Part shown: in pieces, positions 5,872-7,938 of the stretch | How positions within the stretch are numbered: the first letter of the stretch is position 1 | Layout of the letters: each line of letters opens with the position of its first letter | DNA from: Caulobacteraceae bacterium | GTDB taxonomy: Bacteria > Pseudomonadota > Alphaproteobacteria > Caulobacterales > Caulobacteraceae | Reading direction: 5' to 3' | DNA: 7,938 nucleotides | NCBI GenBank assembly: GCA_947452665.1 | Contig: CANGEH010000091.1 | Location: 1-7,938 of the forward strand | Made by a program: the position numbers and the translations under genes | The notes under the pieces: model-generated | Database searches by the model: none | Told to the model about the DNA's origin: nothing | Seen by the model: the letters and a program-made list of their open reading frames with translations, nothing else

Positions 5872-6522
5872 CTAGTCCTTGGCGTCCTTATCCTTGTCGC
5901 CCGTGCCTTCCGCAGCCTCGCGCGTGGCATAGACATGGTCGACAATGCCCCAGGCGCGGGATTCTTCGGCGTCCATGAAATGGTCACGATCCAGGGTGCG
6001 CTCAACCACGTCCAGCGGTTGGTTGCAGTGCTTGGCATAGATTTCGTTCAGGCGGCGCTTGGTCTTGATGATGTCCTCGGCATGGCGCTCAATATCCGAG
6101 GCTTGGCCGCGGAATCCGCCCGAGGGCTGATGCAGCATGATGCGCGCATTGGGCAGGGCGACCCGGTGACCGGCCTCACCGGCCATCAGCAGGAAGGAGC
6201 CCATGGACGCGGCCATGCCCATGCACACCGTCGCCACCGGGCTCTTGATGTATTGCATAGTGTCATAGATCGCCAGACCCGAGGTCACCATGCCGCCGGG
6301 CGAATTAATATAGAGCGCGATTTCCTTTTTCGGGTTTTCCGATTCTAGGAACAAGAGCTGGGCGCAGACCAAGGCCGACACCCCGTCATCAATGGGCCCG
6401 TTCAGAAAAATAATCCGCTCACGCAACAGGCGCGAAAAGATGTCGAAGGCGCGCTCGCCCCGGCTCGATTGCTCGACGACCATGGGAACGAGGTTCATCA
6501 TCGTGGCTTGGGGATCAAACAT
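5872..6522 (-). CDS. clpP: ClpP, proteolytic subunit of ClpXP/ClpAP
   Basis: A 216-residue ClpP serine peptidase (family S14). Fourteen subunits form a closed chamber that cuts unfolded chains delivered by ClpX or ClpA. The catalytic triad is present with family spacing: Ser106 (MAASMGS), His131 (MLHQPSGG) and Asp180 (LDRDHFM). Other family features are the handle region, YINSPGG (71-77) and the C-terminal EESRAWGIVDHV. A short N-terminal stretch (about 1-14) is probably removed as a propeptide, as in E. coli. The last 11 residues are a charged Lys/Asp tail that looks variable. GAGAAGG (6534-6528) lies 5 bases before the ATG; in-frame Met8 and Met9 lack this support. Unlike the E. coli clpP-clpX operon, clpP is separated from clpX by the opposing cicA, so both need their own promoters. 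Confidence 0.98.
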   Translation of the reverse strand: MFDPQATMMNLVPMVVEQSSRGERAFDIFSRLLRERIIFLNGPIDDGVSALVCAQLLFLESENPKKEIALYINSPGGMVTSGLAIYDTMQYIKSPVATVCMGMAASMGSFLLMAGEAGHRVALPNARIMLHQPSGGFRGQASDIERHAEDIIKTKRRLNEIYAKHCNQPLDVVERTLDRDHFMDAEESRAWGIVDHVYATREAAEGTGDKDKDAKD

Positions 6523-6588
6523 GCTGGCCTTCTCACTTTCAAACGGGGCGCCGCCGTTCCCGGCCGCGATTCCCTCACAGATCTATGG

Positions 6589-6622
6589 CTCAGATATTGC
6601 GTGCCCAGTCACCGGTTGCAAG
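6589..6622 (-). promoter_or_regulatory. Candidate RpoH-type promoter of clpP
   Basis: On the minus strand, CTTGCA (6622-6617) differs at one base from the RpoH -35 CTTGAA. After 18 bases, AATATCTGAG (6598-6589) fits the alphaproteobacterial RpoH -10 CyTATnTnnG at TAT, T and G. The same bases, GCAATATC, also fit the housekeeping -10 form GCtANAWC at 7 of 8, so either sigma factor may use the site. The start would be near 6582 with a leader of about 60 bases. clpP is heat-inducible in Caulobacter and E. coli. Confidence 0.5.
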
Positions 6623-6652
6623 GTGCACGGGCAAAGCTTCGTCTTGCCAGAC

Positions 6653-6687
6653 AAAAAAAGGGTGCAGACCCAGGCTGGGCTGCACCC
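6653..6687 (-). terminator. Intrinsic terminator of tig
   Basis: On the minus strand, GGGTGCAG (6687-6680) pairs perfectly with CTGCACCC (6667-6660). Inside, CCCA/TGGG extends the stem past one bulged base, and seven T (6659-6653) follow. It lies 27 bases after the tig stop and is the strongest terminator in the window. It separates tig from clpP. Confidence 0.95.
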
Positions 6688-6714
6688 TATTCTTATCGCT
6701 TAAGCGCTGAAGGA

Positions 6715-7938
6715 TTAGTTTGCGTCATAGCCTTCTGGCATGTCGTCATCCTGCATCAACTCTTCCTTGGACACAGGCGTGTCCTCGACCTTGGCCATGC
6801 CAAACACCATGTCCACAACCTTTTCCTCATAAAGAGGCGCGCGCAGCTGGGCTTGGGCATTCGGATTATTGCGGAAGAAGTCGAACACTTGCTGCTCTTG
6901 GCCGCGATAGCGCATAGCTTCTTGACGCATGGCGCCGAGCATTTCTTGCTCGCTAACCGTGACATTGTGCTTACGGCCGATTTCGGCGAGCACCAGACCC
7001 AGACGCACGCGGCGCTCGGCAATCTTGCGATATTCGGTCTTGAGCTGATCTTCGGACTTGCCCTCGTCTTCTGGCGGCAGGCCACCGGCGGCCTTGTCGG
7101 CCTCAACCTGGTTCCAGATCACCTCAAACTCGGCCTCGACCATGCGCGGTGGCAGGTCAAATGTGTGGGCGCTGTCCAGCACATCCAGCAGGGCGCGCTT
7201 GAGCTTAAAGCGCGAAGCGGTCTCATACTGGCGCTCAATCTGGGTGCGCAGGGCATCCTTCAGGGTTTCCAGGCTCGACAGACCCATTTTTTCGGCAAAT
7301 TCGTCATCGATCTTGGTCTTGCCGGGGGCCTTGACGGCCTTGACGGTCACTTCGAACTCGGCGGCCTTACCCTTGAGGTTTTCCGCCTGATAGTCCTCTG
7401 GGAAGGTGACATTGACCATGACCACATCCTCAGGATTGGCCCCGATCAGCTGGTCTTCAAAGCCGGGGATAAACGAGCCCGAACCCAGCACCAGTTCGCT
7501 ATCGGTGCCCGTGCCGCCTTCAAAGGCAACGCCGTCAATACGGCCGATAAAGTCGATCACGACCATATCGTCCTTCTTGGCCTTCAAGGACTTACCCTTG
7601 CGGGGTTCATAAGTCTTGTTCTGGCTGGCAAGCTCGGTCAGGGCCTCATCGACCTCGGCATCAGCAGGCTTATAGACTGGACGGGTCAAGGACAGGGAGG
7701 CCGGATCAACTGGCTCAAAATCGGGCATCAGCTCGACCGACAGCTCATAGCTAAGGTCAGCCTGACCGGCCAAGACCTTGTCCATATCGGAGTCGGGCTT
7801 CAGGTCGGGCTGGGCCGCGGGGCGCAGCTTATTGTCCTCAAGCACTTTTTGGCTGGTCTCGTTAAAGGCCTGCTCAATCACCTCGCCCATCAAGGACTTG
7901 CCATAGACGCGGCGCACATGCGCGGTCGGCACCTTGCC
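6715..7938 (-). CDS. tig: Trigger factor (5' end beyond the window)
   Basis: The C-terminal 407 residues of trigger factor, the ribosome-bound chaperone and peptidyl-prolyl isomerase that meets nascent chains. The first visible residues, GKVP, are the end of the ribosome-binding signature GFRxGKVP. By comparison with E. coli about 46 residues are missing at the right edge, giving a whole protein of about 450. After the rest of the N-terminal domain comes the FKBP-like isomerase domain (visible residues about 120-204) with IDFIGRIDG, FEGG and IPGFEDQLIG. The long helical C-terminal chaperone domain runs from about 205 to 395, followed by a short acidic tail. The GTG at 7932 is an internal valine codon, not the start. 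tig lies upstream of clpP, the common bacterial order, but a strong terminator separates the two here. Confidence 0.97.
   Translation of the reverse strand, partial: GKVPTAHVRRVYGKSLMGEVIEQAFNETSQKVLEDNKLRPAAQPDLKPDSDMDKVLAGQADLSYELSVELMPDFEPVDPASLSLTRPVYKPADAEVDEALTELASQNKTYEPRKGKSLKAKKDDMVVIDFIGRIDGVAFEGGTGTDSELVLGSGSFIPGFEDQLIGANPEDVVMVNVTFPEDYQAENLKGKAAEFEVTVKAVKAPGKTKIDDEFAEKMGLSSLETLKDALRTQIERQYETASRFKLKRALLDVLDSAHTFDLPPRMVEAEFEVIWNQVEADKAAGGLPPEDEGKSEDQLKTEYRKIAERRVRLGLVLAEIGRKHNVTVSEQEMLGAMRQEAMRYRGQEQQVFDFFRNNPNAQAQLRAPLYEEKVVDMVFGMAKVEDTPVSKEELMQDDDMPEGYDAN

Noticed and set aside
3557..6522. A clpP-clpX operon as in E. coli
   Set aside because: The opposing cicA gene and the separate control regions make cotranscription of clpP and clpX impossible without reading antisense through cicA.

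Overview
The window is a chromosomal core region of an alphaproteobacterium. From the right edge leftwards, all on the minus strand, it holds tig (trigger factor, 5' end cut by the window edge), clpP, clpX, lon and hup (HU). Only cicA, a HAD-family phosphatase-like gene, is on the plus strand, between clpP and clpX. This arrangement, the wording of the ClpX, Lon and HU proteins, and a cicA-type gene between clpP and clpX recall Caulobacter crescentus. I therefore infer order Caulobacterales or a close relative. The GC content looks moderate rather than very high, so a lower-GC member such as Asticcacaulis is possible, but that is a guess.

Layout: 62-138 is tRNA-Asp(GUC) on plus and 326-402 is tRNA-Val(UAC) on minus, so the two converge on a 187-base gap with no gene. 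hup (478-750) follows, with a terminator at 425-453 and a sigma70-type promoter at 810-839. lon (896-3295) ends in a 16-bp hairpin at 839-876 that touches the hup promoter. A 261-base gap before lon holds the clpX terminator (3484-3530), a possible heat-shock promoter (3412-3441) and a foldable leader. clpX (3557-4822) and cicA (5044-5757) diverge from a 221-base region. cicA and clpP (5872-6522) converge on a 114-base gap. clpP has a candidate RpoH-type promoter (6589-6622), and tig ends in a strong intrinsic terminator (6653-6687).

How the genes work together: trigger factor meets nascent chains at the ribosome. ClpX unfolds substrates and feeds them to the ClpP chamber, and Lon is the separate AAA+ protease. 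HU packages DNA. The block is a protein-quality-control island, but not one operon: terminators lie after tig, clpX, lon and hup, and separate promoter candidates precede clpP, lon and hup.

All coding genes are familiar families with intact catalytic motifs. I found no mobile element, CRISPR array, phage gene or unknown gene system. The points worth a second look are regulatory: the heat-shock-type promoter candidates, the terminator/promoter overlap between lon and hup, the lon leader fold, repeats between clpX and cicA, and a long hairpin that incorporates the 3' end of tRNA-Asp.
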